Assembly (NCBI RefSeq): GCF_034424525.1
Contig: NZ_CP139981.1
Span: forward strand, 10,455 to 74,454
Reading direction: 5' to 3'
Length of the DNA stretch: 64,000 nucleotides
From: Sphingobium yanoikuyae
Lineage (GTDB): Bacteria > Pseudomonadota > Alphaproteobacteria > Sphingomonadales > Sphingomonadaceae
Part shown: positions 1 through 7,119 of the stretch, in pieces
Layout: every line of letters starts with the position of its first letter
How positions within the stretch are numbered: the stretch's first letter is position 1
Made by a program: the position numbers and the translations under genes
Notes under the pieces: model-generated
What the model was told of the DNA's origin: nothing
The model's database searches: none
What the model saw: the letters and a program-made list of their open reading frames with translations, nothing else

Positions 1-2
1 CC

Positions 3-68
3 GCCGACCCCGCCGAAATTACTTCCGTAGCGGAACAGCTGATCGCCCGCTTCGAGGGCAGAGCTTGA
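3..68 (+). CDS. C-terminal end of an unidentified protein (5' end outside window)
   Basis: An open frame runs from the window edge to a TGA at 66-68 and gives 21 residues ending EQLIARFEGRA. The composition (Glu, Ala, Leu, Arg, helical) looks like real coding sequence and the stop is followed at once by a palindromic backbone repeat. No family can be assigned from so short a tail; reading the sequence left of the window would settle it. Confidence 0.45.
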   Translation, partial: ADPAEITSVAEQLIARFEGRA

Positions 69-81
69 CGCGCGTGGAGCG

Positions 82-95
82 GTGGCAGCTGCCAC
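82..95. repeat. Dispersed backbone palindrome GTGGCAGCTGCCAC, copy 1
   Basis: Perfect 14-bp palindrome, extended by one symmetric base on each side. It lies between the stop of the partial gene at 3-68 and the stop of the convergent gene at 110-400, so it is not promoter-proximal here. It is the first of seven copies in the window. Confidence 0.85.
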
Positions 96-109
96 CACTC
101 CAGAAAGAT

Positions 110-400
110 CTAGAATCCGGCGATTAGAGGCAGCAGCGCCGCCGCTTGACTTCCCAGGACCGGCACCCAATAATTCGCGGCGCGGTAATCAGGGCCGTGA
201 TCGACCGCCATCACCCCGAAGACATATCCGATCATCGGCAGCGTCCACAGCAGACGCCCGCTCAGGTCCACGCCCATCAGCACCAGCGCCACGCCAAGCA
301 CGGCCCAAAGCGGAATCAGTCGTTCCATGATCTCGCGATGACGGACTATTCGCCATGCGTTTTCCCGGTCATCGGCGCTAACCTGCGATACGAGGCCCAT
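110..400 (-). CDS. Small membrane protein of unknown function, 96 aa
   Basis: The protein has a polar N-terminus (about residues 1-28, with several Arg and Glu) followed by about three hydrophobic segments (roughly 29-45, 50-65 and 78-95). It is therefore probably an inner-membrane protein. The ATG at 400 has a good purine-rich ribosome binding site (AAGGGGAA) just upstream, which supports the start. I do not recognise a family. It is convergent with the partial gene at the window edge, with a backbone palindrome between the two stops. VirB3-like or exclusion-type functions are possible by size, but nothing in the sequence supports them. Confidence 0.6.
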   Translation of the reverse strand: MGLVSQVSADDRENAWRIVRHREIMERLIPLWAVLGVALVLMGVDLSGRLLWTLPMIGYVFGVMAVDHGPDYRAANYWVPVLGSQAAALLPLIAGF

Positions 401-571
401 AGCTTCCCCTTTTCATCAACGGTCGCCGGCGATCATCCAACGGCTTCACGAAAATGTGAAGCGCTTCGCGCGCATTCTCGCCGATCCGTTGTATAGCCCT
501 CATCGAGCGAGGGCGAGGGACTGTGACAGCGGCCCTTCGCAAATCCTCTCGCTCAAAGGAGGTGATGTGAT

Positions 572-661
572 TTGACAGCATATGAAGCAGCTCAATTGAC
601 GATCGCAGCCGTCGCGCTCGTGATCGCAATTGTGAAGCTGGGAAAGTCCGATAAGGGCTGA
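572..661 (+). CDS. 29-aa hydrophobic peptide resembling holin-like toxins (Hol-Tox)
   Basis: A TTG start at 572 is preceded by AAGGAGGTGATG, almost a perfect complement of the 16S rRNA tail. The peptide begins with the pattern [M]TAYEAAQL, continues with a hydrophobic stretch of about 15 residues (TIAAVALVIAIV) and ends in a basic/polar tail (KLGKSDKG). This layout, and especially the YEA near the start, matches the putative holin-like toxin family, which is mostly described from Gram-positive bacteria. Two hairpins follow within 80 bases, so this is a compact gene plus terminator unit. The start, the peptide and the terminators are seen directly; the toxin role is inference. It could instead be a leader peptide or a small membrane regulator. 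Confidence 0.45.
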   Translation: MTAYEAAQLTIAAVALVIAIVKLGKSDKG

Positions 662-666
662 TCCAG

Positions 667-699
667 CGGGGCGGGTGGTCTGACAGGGCTGCCCGCCCT
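667..699 (+). terminator. GC-rich hairpin after the 29-aa peptide gene
   Basis: GGGCGGG and CCCGCCC arms (about 669-675 and 692-698) can pair just after the TGA of the peptide gene. There is no long T tract. Together with the stronger hairpin at 708-737 it probably ends the short transcript. Confidence 0.4.
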
Positions 700-707
700 A
701 AATGTTT

Positions 708-737
708 GAACCCGCCGTGTGACAGCACGGCGGGTTC
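708..737. terminator. Strong hairpin, probable terminator
   Basis: Perfect 12-bp arms GAACCCGCCGTG (708-719) and CACGGCGGGTTC (726-737) enclose a 6-base loop. It lies downstream of the 29-aa peptide gene. No T run follows on the plus strand, so it is either a factor-assisted terminator or an RNA-stabilising structure. Confidence 0.55.
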
Positions 738-845
738 AGGTAGGTGTGTGAAATGAATCAGCACACGAAGCATTGCCTATATAGCCCTTTTCCCTTGCCA
801 ATCCAATAACCGGCGTGCGCGCGGCGCGTTCCCCTCCTGTTCCGC

Positions 846-1100
846 ATGGCGCATAAGCGCCCAATGGCTGCGAACTACAACCGCCCCAAGCCCATCGATC
901 CTATCTGGTATCGGCAAGGCTGCTATCTGCGCATCCAGTGCGCTTGCGGTCGCCGCATCGTCGCCCCGCTGGGTGACTTCGCCCGCTCGCGCCGCATTCC
1001 TTTCGATATCCGCATATACGAGCTGATCGCGCGACTTCGGTGCAGCCAGTGCAGCCGCAAACCTTATGCGGACGTGTCGCGAAGCCGCTCGGGCAATTAA
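846..1100 (+). CDS. Small Cys-rich protein, possible zinc ribbon, 84 aa
   Basis: The protein contains two Cys pairs, CACG (near residue 33) and CSQC (near residue 67), spaced like a treble-clef or zinc-ribbon fold, in a basic context (YLRIQCACGRRI, LIARLRCSQCSRKP). This suggests a small DNA- or RNA-binding zinc protein. The start ATG at 846 lacks a strong ribosome binding site; the ATG at 870 (MAANYNRPKP) is an alternative. A 22-bp perfect palindrome about 50 bases downstream could terminate it. I do not recognise a named family; the type is common as a hypothetical protein on alphaproteobacterial plasmids. Confidence 0.6.
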   Translation: MAHKRPMAANYNRPKPIDPIWYRQGCYLRIQCACGRRIVAPLGDFARSRRIPFDIRIYELIARLRCSQCSRKPYADVSRSRSGN

Positions 1101-1147
1101 AATGACGGAGGATCTGATTGTTCGGACGCTTTCGGCGCTATCTGTTA

Positions 1148-1169
1148 GGCCTGTCGCCGGCGACAGGCC
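1148..1169. terminator. 22-bp perfect palindrome, probable terminator
   Basis: The arms GGCCTGTCGCC and GGCGACAGGCC are perfectly self-complementary. The site lies between the stop of the zinc-ribbon-like gene (1100) and the stop of the convergent DUF2442 gene (1255), where a bidirectional terminator would be expected. It could also be a protein-binding dyad. Confidence 0.5.
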
Positions 1170-1254
1170 GCAACGCCCGCTAGGCCGCCGCTATGTACAA
1201 GAGCTAAATCGGCCGCACGTCGCTGGGTCGGCGCGGCCCGCATGGGTGATCCCG

Positions 1255-1668
1255 TTAGCCGCTGGCCGACTTCCTTGGGCGGCCGCCCTTGCGGCCGTTG
1301 GCCCGCGCAGCCGCGACCTTGGCCGCAGTGCGCGATCGGCCACCTTGCGCGCCTAGCTGCTGCGCCATCCATTGCTTCGAGCCGAAAACGCCCTGCAACA
1401 GTGCAGGTACGTAGAGATCGGCGTCGAGCTTAGGCCAATGCAGGCCCAACCCGGCAGCGCTGACCTCGATGTCGGTCAGCGCATCAGGCGGCGCGTCGGC
1501 CAAGCCTTCGGCGAGCCGCGCCGGGAATGTCAGCTCGACACCCGTATTCAGCGCCACCACCACACGCGCGCGGCGGCGATCGTAGCGCGCCGAGACGGCA
1601 TGGCCAGCGGCGCGCAGTTCCGCCATGCGCTTTTCGGCGTGATCGAACTCCTGTTTAGTAACTGCCAT
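1255..1668 (-). CDS. DUF2442 domain protein, 137 aa
   Basis: The start chosen is the ATG at 1668 (MAVTKQEFDHAEKRMAEL), because family similarity begins there and not in the longer upstream frame. The middle (about 28-85) carries the DUF2442 core, with VVALNTGVELTFPARL followed by LTDIEVSAAGLGLHWP and the acidic LDADLYVPALLQGVFG. The C-terminus is a basic Ala/Gly/Arg-rich tail (KKGGRPRK-like), which suggests nucleic-acid binding. Its start overlaps the end of the DUF4160 gene by 14 bp, so the two are translationally coupled. DUF4160 and DUF2442 genes are often paired and have been suggested to be a toxin-antitoxin-like module. The module role is inference. Confidence 0.8.
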   Translation of the reverse strand: MAVTKQEFDHAEKRMAELRAAGHAVSARYDRRRARVVVALNTGVELTFPARLAEGLADAPPDALTDIEVSAAGLGLHWPKLDADLYVPALLQGVFGSKQWMAQQLGAQGGRSRTAAKVAAARANGRKGGRPRKSASG

Positions 1669-1903
1669 GAATAGCACTCCATTCCGCGCAGAGGGCTGCC
1701 AGCGCCGCCTGTAGGGCATCCTTGATGCCGCCCAGCGCCGGCAGTTTGAAACCGTAGCTTTCCCGCAACTCCGGTGGACCACCGGGGCAATGCAGGATGA
1801 AAACCGCCTCGCCGTCCGCCCCTTTAACATGGACGTGAGCGGGACGATGATCGTTCGGATAGATCACGACCCGCAGGCCATCTATGCGCAGGACAGTTGG
1901 CAT
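1655..1903 (-). CDS. DUF4160 domain protein, 82 aa
   Basis: Starting at MPTVLRIDGLRVVIYPNDH, the protein has the DUF4160 hallmark NDH-x-PAHVHV (about residues 18-26) and a C-terminal helix with ALCAEWSAIHG. A longer frame begins upstream at a TTG, but the conserved part starts here. It is the first gene of a two-gene minus-strand unit with the DUF2442 gene, with an overlap of 14 bp. The histidine-rich HVHV motif is typical of the family, whose biochemical activity is not established. A role as the toxin-side partner of DUF2442 is only inferred from pairing. Confidence 0.8.
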   Translation of the reverse strand: MPTVLRIDGLRVVIYPNDHRPAHVHVKGADGEAVFILHCPGGPPELRESYGFKLPALGGIKDALQAALAALCAEWSAIHGSY

Positions 1904-2460
1904 TGCCGAACCTATATCAAAAACCCAAGCGCTAGGGAATAGTTCCGGCGCTGTTGCTGCCCTCTGGCGCAAGGGCCTGTCGCTCGTTGGTCAAGACCGA
2001 TGATCTTGGTGCTATCTACGGCGTGCGGCTTAAAAGGGGGCGGTACATAGAACGGACCCAGATATACGCTTAGCGCCAGCAGGCCGCTCAGGCTTCGCAA
2101 ATCACCTGTTTTTCGGTTAATCGCCACCGCAATGCATCAGGTTCCCGATGCTGATGCGTCCACATCCGGCTTTGTGGTTCCTACTGAAGGCTGTGCGCCG
2201 AGGATGAGGCATGGGCCTTCATCGTCGGAGGCGAGGACGGTTGATTTAAGAAAGCCACGGTATTCAGGCTGGTTTTTTGCCCGCGTATCGCGAATATCGA
2301 CGTATGTTTTGCTTTAAAATTCGTCCGAGCCCCCTCGATAAGTCCGTTCGCCAGCCATTCGCGCAATCCCCATGAGGTCGAAGGCGGTCTCCATTCACCG
2401 TCTTCGCGCGTGTCGCCCTAAGCGCGTCGCGCTGGTTCTTCCCAGATGCACGAGGTTGAG
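1904..2460. other. Stretch without a supportable gene
   Basis: Several short frames exist but none has family resemblance or a ribosome binding site. The one recognisable element is a Tn3-end-like 38-bp sequence at 2036-2073. A minus-strand frame around 2181-2366 (REWLANGLIEGA...) recalls a transposase tail but is too weak to call. Confidence 0.4.
2036..2073 (+). repeat. Tn3-family terminal-repeat-like sequence, left copy
   Basis: The 38 bases start with GGGGG and end with ACGCTTAG, the usual design of Tn3-family ends (GGGG...ACGCTAAG). Thirty bases of it (from GGCGGTACATAG to CAGATATACG) match the sequence at 6819-6856 at 24 of 30 positions, in the same orientation. No transposase accompanies it, so it is probably a relic. 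Confidence 0.4.
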
Positions 2461-3087
2461 ATGACCTCCGGTCGGACTTCTGAGCGCGTTTACGACGCCC
2501 TTCGCCGCAGAATCACGCAGCGTGCCTATCGCCCTGGAACACGCCTCGATCCTTCGGAACTTTCCGAGGAGTTTGGGAGCAGTGTCACGCCCGTGCGCGA
2601 TGCCCTCCATATCCTGATCGGCGAAGGCCTCGTCGCGACCGGACCTGGCGAAGGCTTCTACATCCCCCATCTCGACGAACCCGCCCTGCAGGATCTCTAT
2701 GATTGGACGTCGGACCTGTTGTCCGCCGCGTTGCGACGTCAGCGGCGGCGGCAACCGCCGACCGAACAAAGCCTCGACAATGCGGATGACGACGCTGCAA
2801 CGCCGACTGCCGCACTATTCTCCGCGATTGCGCGCCGATCCGATAATCGGGAACACGCGCTGGCCATGCGTTGGGCGAACGCCCGGTTGCACCCGCTCCG
2901 CCTCGTCGAAGCACAGATTCTGTCCGACCTTGATCTGGAGCTAACGGAGATGATGAGCGCCTTTGCTATCGACGATATTACGAAACTGCGCAAGCTACTC
3001 ACCAACTATCATGCGCGACGCAAGCGTTCCGCAGGCAGGATCCTGCGCGCCTTCTACACCGAGGATGACAAAATATCTCCGATATAG
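2461..3087 (+). CDS. GntR-family transcriptional regulator
   Basis: About 208 residues. Residues 4-65 form a GntR winged helix-turn-helix (SERVYDALRRRITQRAY, then SVTPVRDALHILIGEGLV), with the typical PGTRLDPSELSEEF segment. The C-terminal about 130 residues are helical and resemble an FCD-like ligand-binding domain, although few metal-binding His residues are visible. The ATG at 2461 has GAGG upstream; an in-frame ATG at 2446 is the alternative. It is the first gene of a four-gene plus-strand cluster with surE-, radical SAM- and NUDIX-type genes. An 18-bp palindrome directly after its stop is a likely operator. Effector unknown. Confidence 0.85.
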   Translation: MTSGRTSERVYDALRRRITQRAYRPGTRLDPSELSEEFGSSVTPVRDALHILIGEGLVATGPGEGFYIPHLDEPALQDLYDWTSDLLSAALRRQRRRQPPTEQSLDNADDDAATPTAALFSAIARRSDNREHALAMRWANARLHPLRLVEAQILSDLDLELTEMMSAFAIDDITKLRKLLTNYHARRKRSAGRILRAFYTEDDKISPI

Positions 3088-3105
3088 ATGCCATATATTT
3101 GGCAT
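3088..3105. promoter_or_regulatory. Palindrome between gntR and surE, candidate GntR operator/promoter
   Basis: ATGCCA and TGGCAT arms surround TATATT in a strongly AT-rich stretch (3080-3120) that stands out in this GC-rich DNA. The position fits an operator over the surE promoter: TTGGCA at 3099 could serve as a -35 box. The regulator encoded immediately upstream is the natural candidate to bind it. Confidence 0.5.
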
Positions 3106-3179
3106 ATAAGCTTCGATATAGTCTCCATATTGCATAGCATCTGCTCCGATGGCCAATTGCGACCTGTTGGAGCAAATGC

Positions 3180-3965
3180 GTGCGTATCCTGTTGACCAAC
3201 GATGACGGATTCGACGCGCAAGGTCTCCGTCTCCTCGAGCGTCTCGCCGCCCGCCTGACCGACGACGTGTGGACGATAGCGCCTGAATATGAACAGTCCG
3301 GCGCGAGTCGCGCCTTGACCTTGACGGTCCCCGTCCGCGTCCGTCAGCGCGGCGAGCGCAGCTATTCGGTCGCGGGAACACCGACGGATAGTGTGCGGAT
3401 CGCGCTGCTTGACCTCATGCGCTCAGCACCACCCGATCTCCTGATCTCTGGCATTAACCGCGGCCAGAATATAGGAGAAGACATAGCGCTCTCGGGCACG
3501 GTCGCCGCGGCGATTCAAGCCGCCATGCTTGGAGTGCGCTCGATCGCCTTGAGTCAGGCGCTCCCGGGTTTTGGCACCGATCATGTCGCGGACTGGTCAC
3601 CAAGCACCACTTACGGCGCTGACCTAGTTCGGTCTCTCTTGGACAGCCCCAGCAAGCTCTTCAACGTCAATTTCCCCGACTGCCGTCACGATCAGGTCGC
3701 AGGCATCATGGTGACCCGCCAGGGATTCAACCGAACGTCATGTGCGAATATCGACCGCCGCACCGATCCGCGGGGCAACAGCTATTACTGGATGTGCTTC
3801 CATGAAGACCTTCCCTGTTCAGAACAGGGAACAGACATCGCCGCCCTTCAGGAGCGCTATATATCCGTTACACCGCTCCTCACCGATCTCACTGATCACG
3901 GCACCGCGGCGACGATGCGCTCCATCACGCTCTGTACGGTCGAGCCAAGAGAGATGGAGGTCTAG
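3180..3965 (+). CDS. surE: SurE-family 5'/3'-nucleotidase
   Basis: About 261 residues. SurE enzymes are metal-dependent phosphatases that remove phosphate from nucleoside 5'- and 3'-monophosphates. The metal-site signature ILLTNDDGFDAQGL is at the N-terminus, AGTPTDSVRIAL near residue 65, and SGINRGQNIGEDIALSGTVAAA near residue 95, where the usual Tyr before SGTV is Leu. The GTG at 3180 gives the canonical MRILLTNDD start; an ATG four bases upstream is in another frame. Chromosomal surE is normally near pcm or umpA; here it sits between a GntR regulator and a radical SAM gene, so it is probably a specialised copy for a modified nucleotide. The substrate cannot be read from sequence. Confidence 0.9.
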   Translation: MRILLTNDDGFDAQGLRLLERLAARLTDDVWTIAPEYEQSGASRALTLTVPVRVRQRGERSYSVAGTPTDSVRIALLDLMRSAPPDLLISGINRGQNIGEDIALSGTVAAAIQAAMLGVRSIALSQALPGFGTDHVADWSPSTTYGADLVRSLLDSPSKLFNVNFPDCRHDQVAGIMVTRQGFNRTSCANIDRRTDPRGNSYYWMCFHEDLPCSEQGTDIAALQERYISVTPLLTDLTDHGTAATMRSITLCTVEPREMEV

Positions 3966-4054
3966 GCGCAACCAACAAGGAACGGGCCGCGAGGTAGGAC
4001 GCCGGCACCCTGTCGGCGGATGAGTTCGTGTGCCCTTTTGGAATGGAGAGGTCC

Positions 4055-5782
4055 ATGTTCTTCTCGACGTACGCACGACGCGATTCTGATTATCTCTTCC
4101 ATGATGGCGCGCGACCCACCGGCGTGCTGCTCGTCTCGACCTTTTCCAACAAGCATGGCGGCGCAATCAGCGAGTCCTTGGGTCCAGAGGCAATTGCCGG
4201 GCATTTAATTGGCACCTTCGGGACCACGATCGCCATCGACCACATCGATCTTCAGCTCGATCAGAGCGCGCGCGCAATCGCAGCGAAGGTGGCCAGGGAC
4301 CGGCCGAGTCTTGTCGGTATCTCGGTCAAGATCGGGGCGCTCGACCAACTTCGTAACCTGATGCGCTTGTTGCTCCCGCTGCGTTATGACGAAGGTACGG
4401 GCCCCCTTCTCGTGTTAGGCGGTGTCGTTCCGACCTTCGCGACCGCGGCCCTGCTTGAGGAATTTCCGCAAGTGATCATGGTAGTCCGCGAGGGCGAGAA
4501 TGCAACCGCCGCCCTGGTGGACTATGTGCGTGGCGAGCGCTCCCTCGCCAGTGTCCCCGGCATTGCCTTCCGGAATGAAAGCGGAGAACTAGTTGCGACG
4601 CCGGCACAACGTCTCAAGCTCGCGCAGCGCTTCCTCCCCGCGCGCCTTACCTCCGAGCGGGTCCACAAGGAACTCGGTGGAATGGTTTGGGCGGAAGCAT
4701 CGCGCGGCTGTGATTTCAACTGCACCTTCTGCTCGATCCGAGACCTGCATGGCGGCGGCTTCGACGGTGGCATTTCCCCGGAAAGCGTGATCGCCGATCT
4801 GATCGAACTGGATCGCCGCGGAATCCGAGCGGTCAGCTTCACAGACGATGATTTCGGCGGCGACCCGGAGCGGACGGCGAAAATCGCGCGGCTGATTAAG
4901 GAGGCTCGGCTAAATATTCGCTTCTCTATCTCGACCCGGGCCGACCATATCTGGCGGGAACGCTTAAGCATCAAAGGCGAGCGACTGGACGATGCCGAAC
5001 TTGTCGATCGCAACCGTCGCCTGCGCCAAATCATGGTCGAGTTGGCCGAGGCCGGGTTGGAGCGCGTGTTCATCGGAATGGAGTCTGGCTCGCCCACGCA
5101 GTTGCGCAGATACGGCAAGCAGGTCAGTGTCGAAGGGAATTACAAAGCTCTCGAAATCCTCCATGAACTGGGGATCGACGCTGTCGCCGGCTACATCCCA
5201 ATTGACCCGGCAATGTCACTGACCGAGTTGCAGGAGAACATCGCTTTCCTGCGTCGCACCGGCATGTACCGCAAGATCACTAACCCCTTGAGTGTCCTGC
5301 GCGTACAGGCCGGATCTCCTTATCTAAAGCTCGCCCGCCAACGGGGTCTCCTAGAAGAAGCAACCGACGACCTCGTCTTTTTCAAGGCGCGCTTCGAGGA
5401 TGAGAATGTGCAGCGCGTCGCTGAACTAGCCGATCGTTGGGTGGAAGACATGTATGTCTTCATGTTCGGCCTGAAGGGCGAGGTCGCGTCCCAGACCCTC
5501 CTCCTAGGACCGGGCGGCGTCGCAACGTCAGCCTCTCGCCAGGTCGAGAATTGCCTATTTGGCTTTCGCGAGCTGGAAATGGAATTCATCGAGGCCGTTA
5601 CCAGTCGACTCGCACACAACGGTGGCGCAAACCTACGCGACATTACCGAAACTTTCGTCGGCAAGCGTTCGAAGCTGGTACAGCAAGTCATCGCTTTGGT
5701 AGAAGATGGCGTGATTGGAAAGAATCCACGACTACAGGAAGCAATCGTTTCGATGAACAAGGAAACCGCCCATGCCGCATGA
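4055..5782 (+). CDS. Radical SAM enzyme with N-terminal B12-binding-type domain
   Basis: About 575 residues from the ATG at 4055, chosen because GGAGAGG lies just upstream; an in-frame GTG at 4028 would add 9 residues. Residues about 20-165 form a Rossmann-like cobalamin-binding-type domain (VGISVKIGALDQLRNLM, LLVLGGVVPTFAT, VVREGENAT). The classical DxHxxG base-off motif is absent. Residues about 210-420 are the radical SAM core with the cluster motif C-x3-C-x2-C (C219, C223, C226; RGCDFNCTFCSIR), then FTDDDFGGD and GMESGSPTQLRRYGK. About 150 C-terminal residues have no obvious domain. It overlaps the NUDIX gene by 11 bp. Members of this architecture methylate or rearrange unactivated carbons; the substrate is unknown. 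Confidence 0.88.
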   Translation: MFFSTYARRDSDYLFHDGARPTGVLLVSTFSNKHGGAISESLGPEAIAGHLIGTFGTTIAIDHIDLQLDQSARAIAAKVARDRPSLVGISVKIGALDQLRNLMRLLLPLRYDEGTGPLLVLGGVVPTFATAALLEEFPQVIMVVREGENATAALVDYVRGERSLASVPGIAFRNESGELVATPAQRLKLAQRFLPARLTSERVHKELGGMVWAEASRGCDFNCTFCSIRDLHGGGFDGGISPESVIADLIELDRRGIRAVSFTDDDFGGDPERTAKIARLIKEARLNIRFSISTRADHIWRERLSIKGERLDDAELVDRNRRLRQIMVELAEAGLERVFIGMESGSPTQLRRYGKQVSVEGNYKALEILHELGIDAVAGYIPIDPAMSLTELQENIAFLRRTGMYRKITNPLSVLRVQAGSPYLKLARQRGLLEEATDDLVFFKARFEDENVQRVAELADRWVEDMYVFMFGLKGEVASQTLLLGPGGVATSASRQVENCLFGFRELEMEFIEAVTSRLAHNGGANLRDITETFVGKRSKLVQQVIALVEDGVIGKNPRLQEAIVSMNKETAHAA

Positions 5783-6341
5783 GTTGCTGCGTAGCCGGAC
5801 TGTCTACGATGGCCAGTTTGTCAGGGTACGCATCGACGAGGTGGATCTTGGCACCGGTATCGTCGAACGCGAGATCGTCGAAGAAACCGGTGAGGGTGTG
5901 CTTGTCGTGGCGATCACCGGAGACGGCGAAATTGTTTTGGTTGAGCAGAGCCGCCATTTGTTCGGAACGACCTATGAAGTGCCCTCGGGCGCGATCAACC
6001 CCGGTGAAACACCTACAGAGGCCGCCCGTCGGGAACTTCGCGAGGAAGCCGGCTTGGATGCCGGCTCCTTCCAAATGATCAGTGCCCACGTCAACAGCGT
6101 CCATATGACCGGGCGGAACTATTACTTCCTCGCAACCGACCTTTCGGAATGTGAGCCGCTCAGTTGCGACAGCGACGAGGAGTTTATTGGCCGCGCTGCG
6201 TTTAGCTTTGACGAGGTGAACCGGCTGATTGCAGAGGATCGAATTCCGGACGTGCGCAATCGCGGCTGCATCTGGCTGGCACAGCTCAAACTGCTCACCG
6301 AAACAGCCATCTCCGATGCCTCTGCCCTTTGCAGCGAATGA
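5772..6341 (+). CDS. NUDIX hydrolase (ADP-ribose pyrophosphatase-like)
   Basis: About 189 residues. The NUDIX box is complete: G-x5-E-x7-REL-x-EEAGL, seen as the run from GAINPGE to REEAGL near residues 74-96. The preceding VVAITGDGEIVLVEQSRHLFG and the following SVHMTGRNYYFLATDL fit the ADP-ribose/GDP-mannose pyrophosphatase branch, which cleaves nucleoside diphosphates linked to another group. The ATG at 5772 overlaps the radical SAM stop, so translation is coupled. In context it would open or recycle a nucleotide conjugate made or used by its neighbours. The last 20 residues are weakly conserved. Confidence 0.88.
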   Translation: MPHELLRSRTVYDGQFVRVRIDEVDLGTGIVEREIVEETGEGVLVVAITGDGEIVLVEQSRHLFGTTYEVPSGAINPGETPTEAARRELREEAGLDAGSFQMISAHVNSVHMTGRNYYFLATDLSECEPLSCDSDEEFIGRAAFSFDEVNRLIAEDRIPDVRNRGCIWLAQLKLLTETAISDASALCSE

Positions 6342-6510
6342 GATGTGCGATAGCTTGAAGGGATGGACCGCCCGCCGCCTTCCAATGACGACGATGGACG
6401 CCTTGAGGGCAATGTGTCAACGTCGTTCTTTTTCAATTCGGTGAATTTCGGGTCTAGCTGCAACTACAATGCTAACCTCAACACCGGGGCCGCGCTGACC
6501 GTAACTCCGT

Positions 6511-6679
6511 AGCTGTAGGCGCTTGCAATCGTAGCGGCGTCTGCTCGCAAACGGAGCGATTTTCTGCTCACCCTTTCTGCCACTGGCGCATGGCCTCGTG
6601 CTCGAATTATCTGCCAGTGTGCTCGCCATCATCCGGCGCTGCTTGCAAACGGGGCGTCGTGCTCACACTCCCTGCCAGT
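6511..6679. repeat. Inverted repeat arm A, multi-repeat IS-end-like
   Basis: It pairs with 10243-10411 (inverse orientation, high identity by eye over about 169 bp). Inside, a unit of the form TGCTC-N7-CTGCCA-STG is repeated three times (about 6564, 6598 and 6658), plus extra TGCTCGC copies. Arrays of about 20-bp repeats at both ends are typical of IS21-family elements, but no istA/istB gene lies between the arms. Confidence 0.65.
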
Positions 6680-6818
6680 GGGTTCTCCAAACCCGTCGCC
6701 GGCAGACGCTTTTGCGAAGCGGGTTTCCAGAACAGTTTTGACACGCGGCGGGCCGCAGAAATGCGTTGCGGTCATGGCCCGCCGGCAGGATCGTCAGAAA
6801 GGAAGGTTTTTGCGAACA

Positions 6819-6856
6819 GCGGGTGGCGCATAAAACGGGCACAGATATACGTTTAC
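6819..6856 (+). repeat. Tn3-family terminal-repeat-like sequence, right copy
   Basis: It matches 2036-2073 at 24 of 30 compared bases (shared CAGATATACG and AACGG) and has the same orientation. The two bracket the GntR/SurE/radical SAM/NUDIX cluster. It lacks a clean GGGG start, consistent with decay. Confidence 0.35.
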
Positions 6857-7119
6857 GACTGAACCAGTCGAAGCGCGCTGGCCGCGACCGTCCCGAATGG
6901 GATGGTATTATGGGAATGCAGGCTGCTGATGTTCGCAGTTGCAATATGGTCCGATCAGTGACTATCTAGAGGCCTTCGACGGACCCGGATTGATTCGGGT
7001 GGCTCGGCCCGGCGCCTATCCCCGGGATAACCTTAGCGAATTTGGGCCTCGCTTCCGAGTATCGTTGATTGAACGCGTCTGACGGCGTGCGCCCCTCGCT
7101 ATTGCGATCAGGTTTCTAC

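Larger units (their letters stand above)
6342..7119. other. Gene-poor stretch with relic transposon ends
   Basis: No supportable coding region is visible. It holds one arm of a 169-bp inverted repeat (6511-6679) and a Tn3-end-like sequence (6819-6856). The remainder, 6857-7119, is unassigned and should contain the promoter of the SulP gene. Confidence 0.5.

Noticed and set aside
1066..1356. Plus-strand frame running into the DUF2442 gene
   Set aside because: Most of it is antisense to a well supported gene and the first part contains the terminator palindrome.
1912..2127. Minus-strand 71-aa frame overlapping the Tn3-end-like sequence
   Set aside because: No ribosome binding site or family resemblance; it covers a probable transposon end.
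2181..2366. Minus-strand frame (REWLANGLIEGA...) resembling an ISL3-type transposase tail
   Set aside because: Only about ten residues are suggestive, with no further transposase sequence around it.
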